64,000 nucleotides of DNA. Origin: Polyangium sp. y55x31. Lineage in GTDB: Bacteria > Myxococcota_A > Polyangia > Polyangiales > Polyangiaceae. Both the position numbers and the translations under genes were made by a program. Positions 26,413-35,206 of this stretch are shown here, piece after piece (positions within the stretch are counted from its first letter, which is position 1; the number at the start of each line of letters is the position of its first letter). The DNA lies in contig NZ_JARZHG010000020.1 of the NCBI RefSeq assembly GCF_029946505.1, positions 62,001 to 126,000 of the forward strand. The letters run 5' to 3'. The notes beneath the pieces are model-generated. The model was given only the letters and a program-made list of their open reading frames with translations, was not told the DNA's origin and made no database searches.

Positions 26413-26544
26413 TGCGGCAACGTACATCCATCTCGGTAGCGCGGGCACGCCGAGCTCACGCGCGACGGCGCGGGCGTGCGGCTCGACATCGACGGGACCT
26501 TTCGCGCTACTCTATGGAGCGAACCCCGAGCGGCGCCGACCACC

Positions 26545-27402
26545 ATGATCATCGATTGCTCGCAAGACCCGAAAGGCCCCTTCGCCCTCGTCATCATTTA
26601 CGCGCGCGATCGGAAGCTCCTCGGCCATCAATACGAGCTCGGCCCCGGCGCCACGGTGGTCACGGTCGGACGCCGCGCTGGAAACACCATCACGATCGAC
26701 AGCGACTCGGCCTCGCGGTGCCATGCGCGCTTCGAGAAACGCGCCGAGGGCTGGTGGGTGGTCGACAACGACAGCACCAACGGCACCTTCGTCAACGACG
26801 AGCAGGTGCCGGAGGCGCTGCTGCGCTGTGGTGATCGGGTACGCCTCGGGAACACGATCTTCAGGGTCTGCTGCGCCGAGTGCGGGCGGCCCATCGAAGA
26901 AACACGATACACGACGTCGCCGATCGACGGCCTGACGAAGGCGTACAACCGTCGTCATCTCATCGAGCAGCTCGATGCCGCGCTACGACGCGCGGAGCGC
27001 CCCGAGCCTCCGCTGTCGCTGGTGATGTTCGACCTCGACCATTTCAAGAGGATCAACGACTCGTTCGGGCACCTGGCGGGTGATCAGGTGTTACGCGAGG
27101 TCGTATCGCTCATGCAGCAGCACGTGCGGCCGGGTGATGTCTTTGCACGATATGGCGGCGAAGAGTTCGCATGGATGCTCCCCGGGACAGACCTCCAGGG
27201 AGCCGCGGCGCTGGCCGAGACGATTCGCGCAGCGGTCGCGGCCCACGTGGTGACCTTCGAGGGGCAAACGATCTCGCTGACCATCTCGGCGGGCGTCGCG
27301 CAAGCGGACGAGACCACCTGCGTCGCCATCGATCTCATCAAACCCGCAGATGAGCAGCTCTACCAGGCCAAGCGCGACGGCCGCAATCGCGTGCGCTCGT
27401 AG
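26545..27402 (+). CDS. FHA-GGDEF diguanylate cyclase
   Basis: This 285-residue cytoplasmic enzyme couples a forkhead-associated phosphothreonine-binding domain to a diguanylate cyclase. The FHA part (about residues 25-105) has VVTVGRRAGNTITID, SRCHARFEK and the NDSTNGTFVN loop. The GGDEF domain (about 125-285) starts SPIDGLTKAYNRRHL, has the metal-binding FDLDHFKRIND and the active-site loop YGGEEF. An RPGD sequence exactly five residues before GGEEF is an intact I-site for product inhibition by c-di-GMP. Such proteins make c-di-GMP in response to Ser/Thr kinase signals. The start may be ATG 26545 or an upstream GTG at 26476. Confidence 0.93.
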   Translation: MIIDCSQDPKGPFALVIIYARDRKLLGHQYELGPGATVVTVGRRAGNTITIDSDSASRCHARFEKRAEGWWVVDNDSTNGTFVNDEQVPEALLRCGDRVRLGNTIFRVCCAECGRPIEETRYTTSPIDGLTKAYNRRHLIEQLDAALRRAERPEPPLSLVMFDLDHFKRINDSFGHLAGDQVLREVVSLMQQHVRPGDVFARYGGEEFAWMLPGTDLQGAAALAETIRAAVAAHVVTFEGQTISLTISAGVAQADETTCVAIDLIKPADEQLYQAKRDGRNRVRS

Positions 27403-27415
27403 CGGCGTCGTCATG

Positions 27416-27463
27416 GTGCTCGGCCACGGAACCCGAACGTGGCCGGCTCGGACTTTCGAGCAC
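27416..27463 (+). terminator. Nested hairpin after the diguanylate cyclase gene
   Basis: GTGCTC at 27416 pairs with GAGCAC at 27458, enclosing a second stem GGCCACG-GAACCCGAA-CGTGGCC at 27422-27444. It begins 14 bp after the stop codon. No T-run follows, so it is a weak intrinsic terminator candidate at best. Confidence 0.35.
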
Positions 27464-27521
27464 GTGGACATGCACGAGGTCAGGGCGCACGAAATCGACG
27501 CGTAACACAAGCCACACGTTC

Positions 27522-27539
27522 ACAGACAGTCGAGTCTGT
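27522..27539. promoter_or_regulatory. Candidate operator upstream of RND efflux operon
   Basis: ACAGAC-AGTCGA-GTCTGT is an 18-bp inverted repeat in the most AT-rich part of the intergenic region, about 66 bp before the adaptor gene. Its size and symmetry fit TetR- or MarR-type operators, which often control RND pumps. No regulator gene lies adjacent, so this is inferred from symmetry and position. Confidence 0.35.
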
Positions 27540-27604
27540 TGGGAACGGATACATAAGAAAACTTTTCTCGGAACCACGGGGCTCGTTGTCCCGACTCATC
27601 TGCG

Positions 27605-28687
27605 ATGAACCGACCCCCCACACGCTTCATCTTGCTGGCCGTCTTTTCCGTGATGGGGTGCCACCACGAACATCAAGAATATCGGGAGCAAGGCAAGTTC
27701 CTCGTGACGAGTCCTCTTCGAAAGGACGCCGAGCTCACCCGAGACTACGTGGCACAAATCCGCGCGATCCAGCACATCGAGCTGCGTGCCCTCGAAAAGG
27801 GCTACCTGCAAGGGACCTTCATTGACGAAGGCCAGCAGGTCGAGAAGGGCGCGCGGATGTTTCAAATCATGCCCATGATTTACCAGGCCGAGACGCAGAA
27901 GGCCAACGCGGAGGCCGAGCTCTCGGCGATCGAGCTCAAAAATACGAAACTCCTCGCCGACAAAAACGTCGTCTCGCCCAACGAGCTCGCCCTGGCCAGG
28001 GCGAAATTCAGCAAGGCGAGGGCCGAAGTGGCGCTCGCGGCGACGCACCAATCGATGACCGAGATACGGGCGCCGTTCGACGGCCTCGTGGGGCGCTTCC
28101 AGGTGCGGATGGGCAGCCTGGTCGACGAGGGGGACCTGCTCACGACGCTCTCCGACAACAGCAAGGTCTGGGTGTACTTCAACGTCAGCGAGGTCGAGTA
28201 TCTCCAGTACGAATCCCGGTCGGAGACCGAAAAGACCACCACGGTGAAGCTGCAGATGGCGGATGGCCAGATCTTCGAGCAAACCGGCACGGTGGAGACG
28301 ATCGAGGCCGATTTCAACAACGCGACCGGCAATCTCGCGTTCAGGGCCACGTTCCCCAATCCCAAGGGGCTGCTCCGACACGGCGAGACGGGGAAGATCT
28401 TGATGGAGGTGCCGCTCAGGAACGCCTTGCTCATTCCGCAGAAGGCGACCTTCGACGTGCTGGACAAGAAGTTCGTCTTCGTCATCGACGAGAAAAACGT
28501 CGTCCATTCGCGCCCCATCACCATCGCGGCGGAAATGCCGCAGGTCTTCGCGGTCGCGGATGGCCTCGAGGAGCACGACAAGATCCTCGTCGAGGGCCTG
28601 CGAAAGGTCAGGGACGGCGTCAAGATCGAGGTCGATTACAAGGATCCGGCCGACGTGCTCACGCACCTCGAGGTGCCAGCAGAATGA
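27605..28687 (+). CDS. RND efflux periplasmic adaptor (membrane fusion lipoprotein)
   Basis: This 360-residue AcrA/MexA-type adaptor links the inner-membrane RND pump to the outer-membrane channel. It has lipobox SVMGC at residue 15-19. The lipoyl halves flank a helical hairpin: LRALEKGYLQGTFIDEGQQV (about 57-76), then coiled helices AETQKANAEAELSAIELKNT, and MTEIRAPFDGLVGRFQVRMG. A beta-barrel and membrane-proximal domain follow (LLIPQKATFDVLD, VFVIDEKNVVHSRPI). It is the first gene of a three-gene operon; its stop overlaps the start of the pump gene by ATGA. The start has no obvious binding site. Confidence 0.95.
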   Translation: MNRPPTRFILLAVFSVMGCHHEHQEYREQGKFLVTSPLRKDAELTRDYVAQIRAIQHIELRALEKGYLQGTFIDEGQQVEKGARMFQIMPMIYQAETQKANAEAELSAIELKNTKLLADKNVVSPNELALARAKFSKARAEVALAATHQSMTEIRAPFDGLVGRFQVRMGSLVDEGDLLTTLSDNSKVWVYFNVSEVEYLQYESRSETEKTTTVKLQMADGQIFEQTGTVETIEADFNNATGNLAFRATFPNPKGLLRHGETGKILMEVPLRNALLIPQKATFDVLDKKFVFVIDEKNVVHSRPITIAAEMPQVFAVADGLEEHDKILVEGLRKVRDGVKIEVDYKDPADVLTHLEVPAE

Positions 28688-31600
28688 GCCTGACATCCAA
28701 GTTCATCCATCGCCCGGTCCTGGCGATGGTCCTCTCGATCGTGCTGGTGTTCCTCGGCGTCCTCGCCATGCGATCACGCCCGGTCTCGCAATTTCCCGAG
28801 ATCTCTCCGCCTCGCGTGATGGTCTCGCTCACGTTCCCGGGAGCGAGCGCGGACGTCCTGGTCCAGTCCTCGATCATCACCCTGGAGCGCGCCATCAATG
28901 GCGTTCCGGGGATGATCTACATGATCTCCGACGCAACGAGCGCCGGCGAGGCGACGATCCAGGTCGTCTTCAAGCTCGACGCCGACCCGAACGAGGCCGT
29001 CGTCAACGTCAAGAACCGGATCGATCAGGTCATCAACCGCCTCCCGACGCTCGTCCAGCTCGAAGGCGTCGTCATGAATCGCGTACAGCCCAGCATGCTG
29101 ATGTACGTGAACCTCTACAGCGAGGAGAAGACGGCGGATCAAAAATTTCTCTACAACTTCGCGAATGCCAATCTCCTCCCCGAGCTGAGTCGCGTCGACG
29201 GGATTGCGCAGACCCGGATCCTCGGCTCCCGGCAATACGCCATGCGCATCTGGCTCAACCCGGACAAGATGCGGGCGTACAACGTCTCGACCGAGGACGT
29301 GATGAAGGCGATCAGCGAGCAAAGCGTGATCGGCTCTCCTGGACGTCTCGGGCAGGCGACCGGCATGCAGGCGCAGTCGCTCGAATACGTTCTCGTCTAC
29401 GAGGGCAGGTTCAACAAGCCCGAGCAATACGAGAAGATCATCATCCGGGCAAACGAGAACGGCGAGCTGCTCCGCCTCAAGGACATCGCGAGGGTCGAGC
29501 TCGGGAGCGAGTTCTTCGACATCTATTCGAATCTCGACGGCCACCCTTCCGCAGCGATCATGCTGAAGCAGACCTACGGAAGCAACGCGAGCGAGGTCAT
29601 CGAAAACGTCAAGGCCAAGCTGGAGGAGCTCAAGAAGACCTCGTTCCCCGCCGGGATGGACTACGAGATCAATTACGACGTCTCGAGCTTCCTCGACGCC
29701 TCGATCGAAAAGGTCCTCCACACGCTCGGCGAGGCGTTCGTCCTCGTGTCGCTCGTCGTGTTCATCTTCCTCGGTGACTGGCGCTCGACGCTGATCCCGG
29801 TCCTGGCGGTTCCCGTCTCGCTCGTCGGGAGCTTCGTCTTCATGCAGATGTTCGGGATCACGATCAACCTGATCACGCTCTTCGCGCTCGTCCTCGCGAT
29901 CGGCATCGTCGTCGACGACGCGATCGTCGTCGTCGAGGCGGTCCACGTGAAGATGGCCGAGGAACACCTATCGCCCTACAACGCCGTCAAGAAGGTCCTC
30001 GGCGAGATCAGCGGCGCCGTCATTGCAATCACCTTGATGATGACCGCGGTCTTCGTGCCCGTGGCCTTCATGACCGGGCCGGTGGGCATCTTCTATCGTC
30101 AGTTCTCGATCACGATGGCCTCGTCCATCGTGCTCTCCGGCATCGTCGCGCTGACCCTGACGCCCGTCCTCTGCGCGATGATCCTGAAGAATACGCACGG
30201 GCAGCCGAAGAAGCGGACGCCGATCGGCATCTTCCTCGACGCGTTCAATCGCTATTTCGAGGTCGGTACGAACGTCTACGTCCGCGCGCTCCGGAAGGTG
30301 GTCCATCGACGGCTCGTCACCTTCGCCATCCTGGCCGCATTCGGCTTTGGTGTCCTCCATCTGAGCAAGCTCGTCCCTGCCGGCTTCGTGCCCAACGAGG
30401 ACCAGGGGCAGATTTACGCGATCATCCAGACGCCCCCGGGCTCGACCCTGGAGCGAACGAATGACATCTCGCGAGAGCTGCAAGGCATTGCGAAGAGCGT
30501 GGACGGCGTCGCCTCGGTTTCCTCCCTCGCCGGCTACGAGATCCTGACCGAAGGGCGCGGCTCGAACGCGGGGACCTGCCTCATCAACCTCAAGCCGTGG
30601 TCCGAGCGCACGCGTGGTGTCACCCAGATCATCGAGGAGCTGGAGCAGAAGGCGAAGGACATCGGCGCGATCGTCGAATTCTTCGAGCCGCCGGCCGTCC
30701 CGGGCTACGGCGCCGCGAGCGGCTTCTCGCTCCGCCTGTTGGATAAAAACAACGAGACGGATTACCAGGACTTCGATCGCGTCCAGCGAGAGTTCATGGA
30801 TCACCTGCACAAGCGAAAGGAGCTGACCGGGCTCTTCAGCTTCTTCGCCGCAGATTATCCGCAGTTCGAGCTGGAGATCGACAACGAGCTGGCGATGCAA
30901 AAGGGCGTTTCGATCAAGAACGCCATGGATAACCTCAACATCCTGATCGGCAGCACGTACGAGCAGGGCTTCATTCGCTTCGGCAACTTCTTCAAGGTCT
31001 ACACGCAGGCGGCGCCGGAATATCGCCGGTTCCCCTCGGACCTCATGAGCCTGTACGTCAAGAACGACAAGGGCGAGATGGTCCCGTACTCGGCGTTCAT
31101 GAAGCTGAAGAAGACGCAAGGGCCGAACGAGATCACGCGCTTCAACATGTACAACTCCGCAGCGATCCGCGGCGGTCCGGCCAAGGGATACACGAGCGGA
31201 GATGCGATCGCGGCCGTCCGCGAGGTCGCCGCGACGACATTGCCACGCGGATACGACATTGCGTGGGAAGGCCTCTCCTACGACGAGGCGAAGCGCGGGA
31301 ACGAGGCCGTCTACATCTTCCTGGTCGTCCTCGCATTCCTCTACCTGGTGCTCGCCGCCCAATACGAGAGCTTCCTCCTCCCGCTGGCGGTCATCTGCTC
31401 GTTGCCCATCGGCGTATTCGGCTCCTTCTTGCTCCTCAAGCTCCTCGGCCTGGCGAACGACATCTATGCCCAGGTCGGGCTCGTCATGCTGGTGGGCCTC
31501 CTCGGCAAAAACGCAGTCCTCATCGTCGAGTTCGCCGTACAGGCCCACCACGACGGAGCGTCGGTGATGGAGGCGGCCATCCAGGGAGCAAAGGCGCGCT

Positions 31601-31854
31601 TCCGCCCCATCTTGATGACGTCCTTCGCCTTCATCGCGGGCCTGATTCCCCTGGTCATCGCGACGGGGCCGGGCGCCGTCGGCAACCGCACCATCGGCGC
31701 GTCGGCGCTCGGTGGAATGCTCTTCGGCACCGTATTCGGCGTGGTCATCGTGCCGGGCCTGTACTTCATCTTCGGGACGCTCGCGGAGGGTCGGAGTCTG
31801 ATCCAGGCCGAAGAAGACGAACCCTTGACCGAGAATGTGAGCCACTATGTCTAG
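28684..31854 (+). CDS. RND efflux pump permease, HAE1 (AcrB) type
   Basis: This 1056-residue inner-membrane proton/drug antiporter belongs to the hydrophobe/amphiphile efflux-1 family. It begins MSLTSKFIHRPVLAMVLSIV, the usual first helix. The proton relay is intact: two adjacent Asp in TM4 (AIGIVVDDAIVVVEAV) and Lys in TM10 (GLLGKNAVLIVEFAV). The large porter and docking loops are present at usual size, and the final helix FGVVIVPGLYFIF is complete. The length matches AcrB (about 1050). It is translationally coupled to the adaptor upstream and overlaps the outer-membrane factor gene by 8 bp, so the full tripartite pump is made together. Substrate unknown. Confidence 0.97.
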   Translation: MSLTSKFIHRPVLAMVLSIVLVFLGVLAMRSRPVSQFPEISPPRVMVSLTFPGASADVLVQSSIITLERAINGVPGMIYMISDATSAGEATIQVVFKLDADPNEAVVNVKNRIDQVINRLPTLVQLEGVVMNRVQPSMLMYVNLYSEEKTADQKFLYNFANANLLPELSRVDGIAQTRILGSRQYAMRIWLNPDKMRAYNVSTEDVMKAISEQSVIGSPGRLGQATGMQAQSLEYVLVYEGRFNKPEQYEKIIIRANENGELLRLKDIARVELGSEFFDIYSNLDGHPSAAIMLKQTYGSNASEVIENVKAKLEELKKTSFPAGMDYEINYDVSSFLDASIEKVLHTLGEAFVLVSLVVFIFLGDWRSTLIPVLAVPVSLVGSFVFMQMFGITINLITLFALVLAIGIVVDDAIVVVEAVHVKMAEEHLSPYNAVKKVLGEISGAVIAITLMMTAVFVPVAFMTGPVGIFYRQFSITMASSIVLSGIVALTLTPVLCAMILKNTHGQPKKRTPIGIFLDAFNRYFEVGTNVYVRALRKVVHRRLVTFAILAAFGFGVLHLSKLVPAGFVPNEDQGQIYAIIQTPPGSTLERTNDISRELQGIAKSVDGVASVSSLAGYEILTEGRGSNAGTCLINLKPWSERTRGVTQIIEELEQKAKDIGAIVEFFEPPAVPGYGAASGFSLRLLDKNNETDYQDFDRVQREFMDHLHKRKELTGLFSFFAADYPQFELEIDNELAMQKGVSIKNAMDNLNILIGSTYEQGFIRFGNFFKVYTQAAPEYRRFPSDLMSLYVKNDKGEMVPYSAFMKLKKTQGPNEITRFNMYNSAAIRGGPAKGYTSGDAIAAVREVAATTLPRGYDIAWEGLSYDEAKRGNEAVYIFLVVLAFLYLVLAAQYESFLLPLAVICSLPIGVFGSFLLLKLLGLANDIYAQVGLVMLVGLLGKNAVLIVEFAVQAHHDGASVMEAAIQGAKARFRPILMTSFAFIAGLIPLVIATGPGAVGNRTIGASALGGMLFGTVFGVVIVPGLYFIFGTLAEGRSLIQAEEDEPLTENVSHYV

Positions 31855-33313
31855 GACAGGGTTTTCACGATCGGTCACCACGCTGGCGTGTTTCTGCTTT
31901 TTCGTGGCGGGCTGCGCCCCTTCGCTGGAAGGAAACGAGCCCAGGGAGCCGCACAAGGAGATACCGCAGAGCTTCGGGGTTTCGAGCAGCACCTCGAACG
32001 CAACGCCAGAGCCCGCGAGCACGACGCAGACGGTGTGGCGTGACTTCTTCGACGACGCCGAGCTCGAGGCGCTCATCGAACTGGCGCTCGATAAAAACCA
32101 GGAGCTGAACATCCAGCTTCAGGAGATCATCATCGCCCGCAATGAAGTGTCGGCGAGGCAAGGCGATTACCTCCCGAAGGTCGGCGTCGGGGCTGGTGCC
32201 GGCGTCGAGAGGGCGGGGAAAAACACGAGTCGGGGCATCAGCGACGAAAGCCACGGGTTGCCGGAGAATCTGGGGGACTTCACGTTCGGACTCTGGGGCT
32301 CGTGGGAGGTCGACGTCTGGGGGAAACTGCGGAACGCCACGAAGTCGGCCGACTTCCGTTACCTCGCGACCATCGAGGGCCGGAACTTCATGGTGACGCA
32401 GATCGTCGCTGAAATCGCCAGGTCTTATTTCGAGCTGGTGGCGATCGACAACCAGCTCGACGTCCTGAAGCGGAACATCGAAATCCTCGGGGACGCGCTG
32501 GTGATCATCAGGCTCGAGAAGGAGGCGGCCCGGGTCACAGAGCTCGCGGTTCAGAGGTTCGAAGCAGAGGTATTGAAGAACAAGAGCCGCCTCTACGACC
32601 TCGAGCAGCAGAAAATTCAGACCGAGAACAGGATCAACTTCCTGGTCGGTCGTTACCCGCAGACCGTGAGCCGAAACGCGCAGAAGCTCACGGATCCTCT
32701 GCCGAAGGTGGCGTCGGGACCTCCTTCCGATCTGCTGAAAAACCGCCCGGACATCAGGCAAGCCGAGCTCGAGCTTTCGGCCGCGAAGCTCGACGTGAAG
32801 GTGGCGAAGGCGGAGTTCTACCCTTCGCTCAGCATCGACGCGGCGGTCGGCTACAGGTCCTTCAACATCAAGCACCTCCTCGTGACGCCGGATTCGCTCA
32901 TCTACAACCTGGCGGGGAATCTCACGGCGCCGCTCCTGAACCGGAAAGCGATCGAGGCCCAGTATCGCTCGGCGAACGCCCGGCAGCTCCAGGCGGTGTT
33001 CAACTACGAGAGGACGCTCCTGCAAGCGTTCACCGACGTCGCGAATCAACTGGCGTCGATCGACAATCTTCAAAAAGCATACGAGCTCCAATTGCAGCAA
33101 GTGGAGGCGCTCACCCGGTCGAGTGAGGTTTCCACGGTTCTCTTTCAATCCGCTCGAGCCGACTACATGGAAGTTCTGCTGACCCGGCGGGATTCTCTGG
33201 ATGCGAAAATGGAGCTGATCGAGACGAGAAAGCGGCAATGGCTGGCCGTGATCAATCTCTACCAAGCGCTCGGGGGCGGGTGGCGATCCGGCGCTTCGAA
33301 GGCGGCGCGTTGA
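31847..33313 (+). CDS. Outer-membrane efflux channel lipoprotein (NodT/TolC type)
   Basis: This 488-residue outer-membrane factor has signal segment TTLACFCFFVAGCAP, with lipobox VAGC. Two repeats of the OEP domain are visible, each with long helices: ELEALIELALDKNQELNIQL and FELVAIDNQLDVLKRNIEIL in the first, SDLLKNRPDIRQAELELSAA and YRSANARQLQAVFNYERTLL in the second. NRPDIRQAE is a hallmark of the family. It should form a trimeric tunnel through the outer membrane and receive substrate from the pump encoded just before it. It ends the operon. Confidence 0.95.
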   Translation: MSRTGFSRSVTTLACFCFFVAGCAPSLEGNEPREPHKEIPQSFGVSSSTSNATPEPASTTQTVWRDFFDDAELEALIELALDKNQELNIQLQEIIIARNEVSARQGDYLPKVGVGAGAGVERAGKNTSRGISDESHGLPENLGDFTFGLWGSWEVDVWGKLRNATKSADFRYLATIEGRNFMVTQIVAEIARSYFELVAIDNQLDVLKRNIEILGDALVIIRLEKEAARVTELAVQRFEAEVLKNKSRLYDLEQQKIQTENRINFLVGRYPQTVSRNAQKLTDPLPKVASGPPSDLLKNRPDIRQAELELSAAKLDVKVAKAEFYPSLSIDAAVGYRSFNIKHLLVTPDSLIYNLAGNLTAPLLNRKAIEAQYRSANARQLQAVFNYERTLLQAFTDVANQLASIDNLQKAYELQLQQVEALTRSSEVSTVLFQSARADYMEVLLTRRDSLDAKMELIETRKRQWLAVINLYQALGGGWRSGASKAAR

Positions 33314-33486
33314 CGCTTTGACCGCCGGCCGCCGCGGCGTCGTCGAGACGACGATTGCCGTGAAGCGCGTCTTTTCCGGCTCGGGCTCCCCACCGCCTTG
33401 CTTGTGCCTAGAGCCTCGACGCCGCCCCGCGCAAGCCCGTGACATGGCCCCGCCCGGGCGCCAGCCATGCCGCTGGGAGGGCGCTC

Positions 33487-35124
33487 ATGGCACGGACACC
33501 ACTCTTGCGATCGCTGAGAAAGCTGGCCTCGGAGCACCACGCGGCGCGCGCGCGAGGGCTCACGCCCGCCGCGCTGCGCGAGGAGCGCATGGCCGCTCGC
33601 GAACGGGATGCCCACCGTGGGATTTCCCTCGATCGCCGCCATTTCCTCGGCGCCTCGGCCGCGGGAGCCTTGACCCTCGCGCTTCCGCGCGCCCTCCGCG
33701 CCGCGGACCGTCCCACCATCGTCATCGTCGGCGGCGGCATTGCCGGCCTGACCTGCGCCCTCGCGCTGCGCGATCGTGGCCTCTCGGCCACGGTGTATGA
33801 GGCCTCCGGCCGCATCGGCGGGCGCATGTTTTCCAACACCACCTCCTGGGACGCGGGTCAAGTCAGCGAGTGGTGCGGTGAGCTCATCGATAGCAATCAC
33901 CGCACCCTGTTCGCCCTCGCTCGCCGATTCGGCCTGACCGTGGACAGCCTGGAGGGCCCAAAGCCGTCTGGCCTGGAGGACACGTATTTCTTCGAGGGCC
34001 GCTACTACCCCGTCGCCGAGGCCGAGCGCGATTTCGCGCGTCTTTACCCCGCGCTCCTTTCGGATCTGCGCGCCGCGGGCGAGACCACCACCTACGACGG
34101 CGCGACGGCCGCGGGGCGCGCGCTCGATCAAATGAGCGTGTTCGACTGGATCGCCTCGCGGGTCCCGGGCGGGCACGCCTCGCCGCTCGGGCAGCTCCTC
34201 GACGTGGCCTACGTCATCGAATGGGGCGCCGATTCGCGGGATCAGTCCGCCCTGAACCTCGTCTACCTGCTCGGCCACCAGCCCGATCCCGACCATTTCT
34301 CCATGTTCGGCGAATCCGACGAGGCCTATCACATCAAGGGCGGCAACCAGCAGATCCCCATCGCCATCGCCGATGTGCTCGGTCCGGACGCCATCCGGCG
34401 TGGGCACCGGCTGCTCCGGCTGCGCGAGAGCCCGGCGGGGAGGCAGATCCTCACCTTTCAGCGAGGGCCGAACGTCATCGACGTCGTGGCCGACTGGGTC
34501 GTCCTCGCTCTCCCGTTCGCCGTATTGCGCACCATCGACCTCTTGGGCGCCGGTTTCGACGCGCGCAAGCGCCTCGCGATCGAGGAGCTCGGCCGGGGGC
34601 ACAATGGCAAGCTCCACCTCCAGTTTTCGCGCCGCTACTGGCGCGACGAGGGCCCCTGGCCTGGCAGGAGCAATGGATCCACCTATGCCGATACCGGCTA
34701 CCAGAACACCTGGGAGGTCAGCCGCGCCCAGCCGGGCGAGCCCGGGATCCTCGTCGTGTACACCGGCGGGGCCGTGACGGACGCGATGGCGACACGGAGG
34801 CCTTTCGCCACCATCGACGATGCGGGCGTCCGCGCGGACGCGCGCGCGGGGCTCGGCTGGCTGGAGAGGGTCCTGAAAGGGAGCTTCACGCACTGGAACG
34901 GGAGAGCGACGCAATCGATGCCGCATACGAACCCGCTCTACGAGGCGTCGTATTCTTATTATCGCGTGGGTCAGCGGGTCCTGTTCGGCGGCCACGAGGC
35001 GGCTCGCCAGGGCGGGGTGCTCTTCTGCGGCGAGCACACGTCGCTCGATTTCCAGGGGCACATGGAGGGCGCCGCCTCCCAGGGCGCGCGCGCGGCGGGG
35101 GAGCTCGCGCGGCTCATGGGGTGA
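33487..35124 (+). CDS. Tat-exported FAD-dependent amine oxidase
   Basis: This 545-residue flavin amine oxidase has a long N-terminal region, then a twin-Arg-like signal DRRHFLGASAAGALTLALP near residues 48-66, so export of the folded flavoprotein is likely. The FAD-binding Rossmann motif is IVIVGGGIAGLTCALALRDR followed by the ribose-binding Glu in VYEASGRIGGRM. The C-terminal FAD contact GVLFCGEHTSLDFQGHMEGA is intact. The family oxidises amines, amino acids or polyamines, giving imine and hydrogen peroxide. ATG 33487 has GGAGG 6 bp upstream and is preferred over a GTG at 33439. The substrate is not evident from context. Confidence 0.92.
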   Translation: MARTPLLRSLRKLASEHHAARARGLTPAALREERMAARERDAHRGISLDRRHFLGASAAGALTLALPRALRAADRPTIVIVGGGIAGLTCALALRDRGLSATVYEASGRIGGRMFSNTTSWDAGQVSEWCGELIDSNHRTLFALARRFGLTVDSLEGPKPSGLEDTYFFEGRYYPVAEAERDFARLYPALLSDLRAAGETTTYDGATAAGRALDQMSVFDWIASRVPGGHASPLGQLLDVAYVIEWGADSRDQSALNLVYLLGHQPDPDHFSMFGESDEAYHIKGGNQQIPIAIADVLGPDAIRRGHRLLRLRESPAGRQILTFQRGPNVIDVVADWVVLALPFAVLRTIDLLGAGFDARKRLAIEELGRGHNGKLHLQFSRRYWRDEGPWPGRSNGSTYADTGYQNTWEVSRAQPGEPGILVVYTGGAVTDAMATRRPFATIDDAGVRADARAGLGWLERVLKGSFTHWNGRATQSMPHTNPLYEASYSYYRVGQRVLFGGHEAARQGGVLFCGEHTSLDFQGHMEGAASQGARAAGELARLMG

Positions 35125-35206
35125 ATGGGGCGGGTTCTTCGCCCTCGGCGCCGGCGCTCTGATAGAATCCTCGCCCATGTGGGCGAACGCCTGCACGAGG
35201 TGCCCC

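Noticed and set aside
29968-32112. Minus-strand frame of 714 codons opposite the RND pump
   Set aside because: The plus strand encodes an intact HAE1 permease; the opposite frame is charged low-complexity sequence without motifs.
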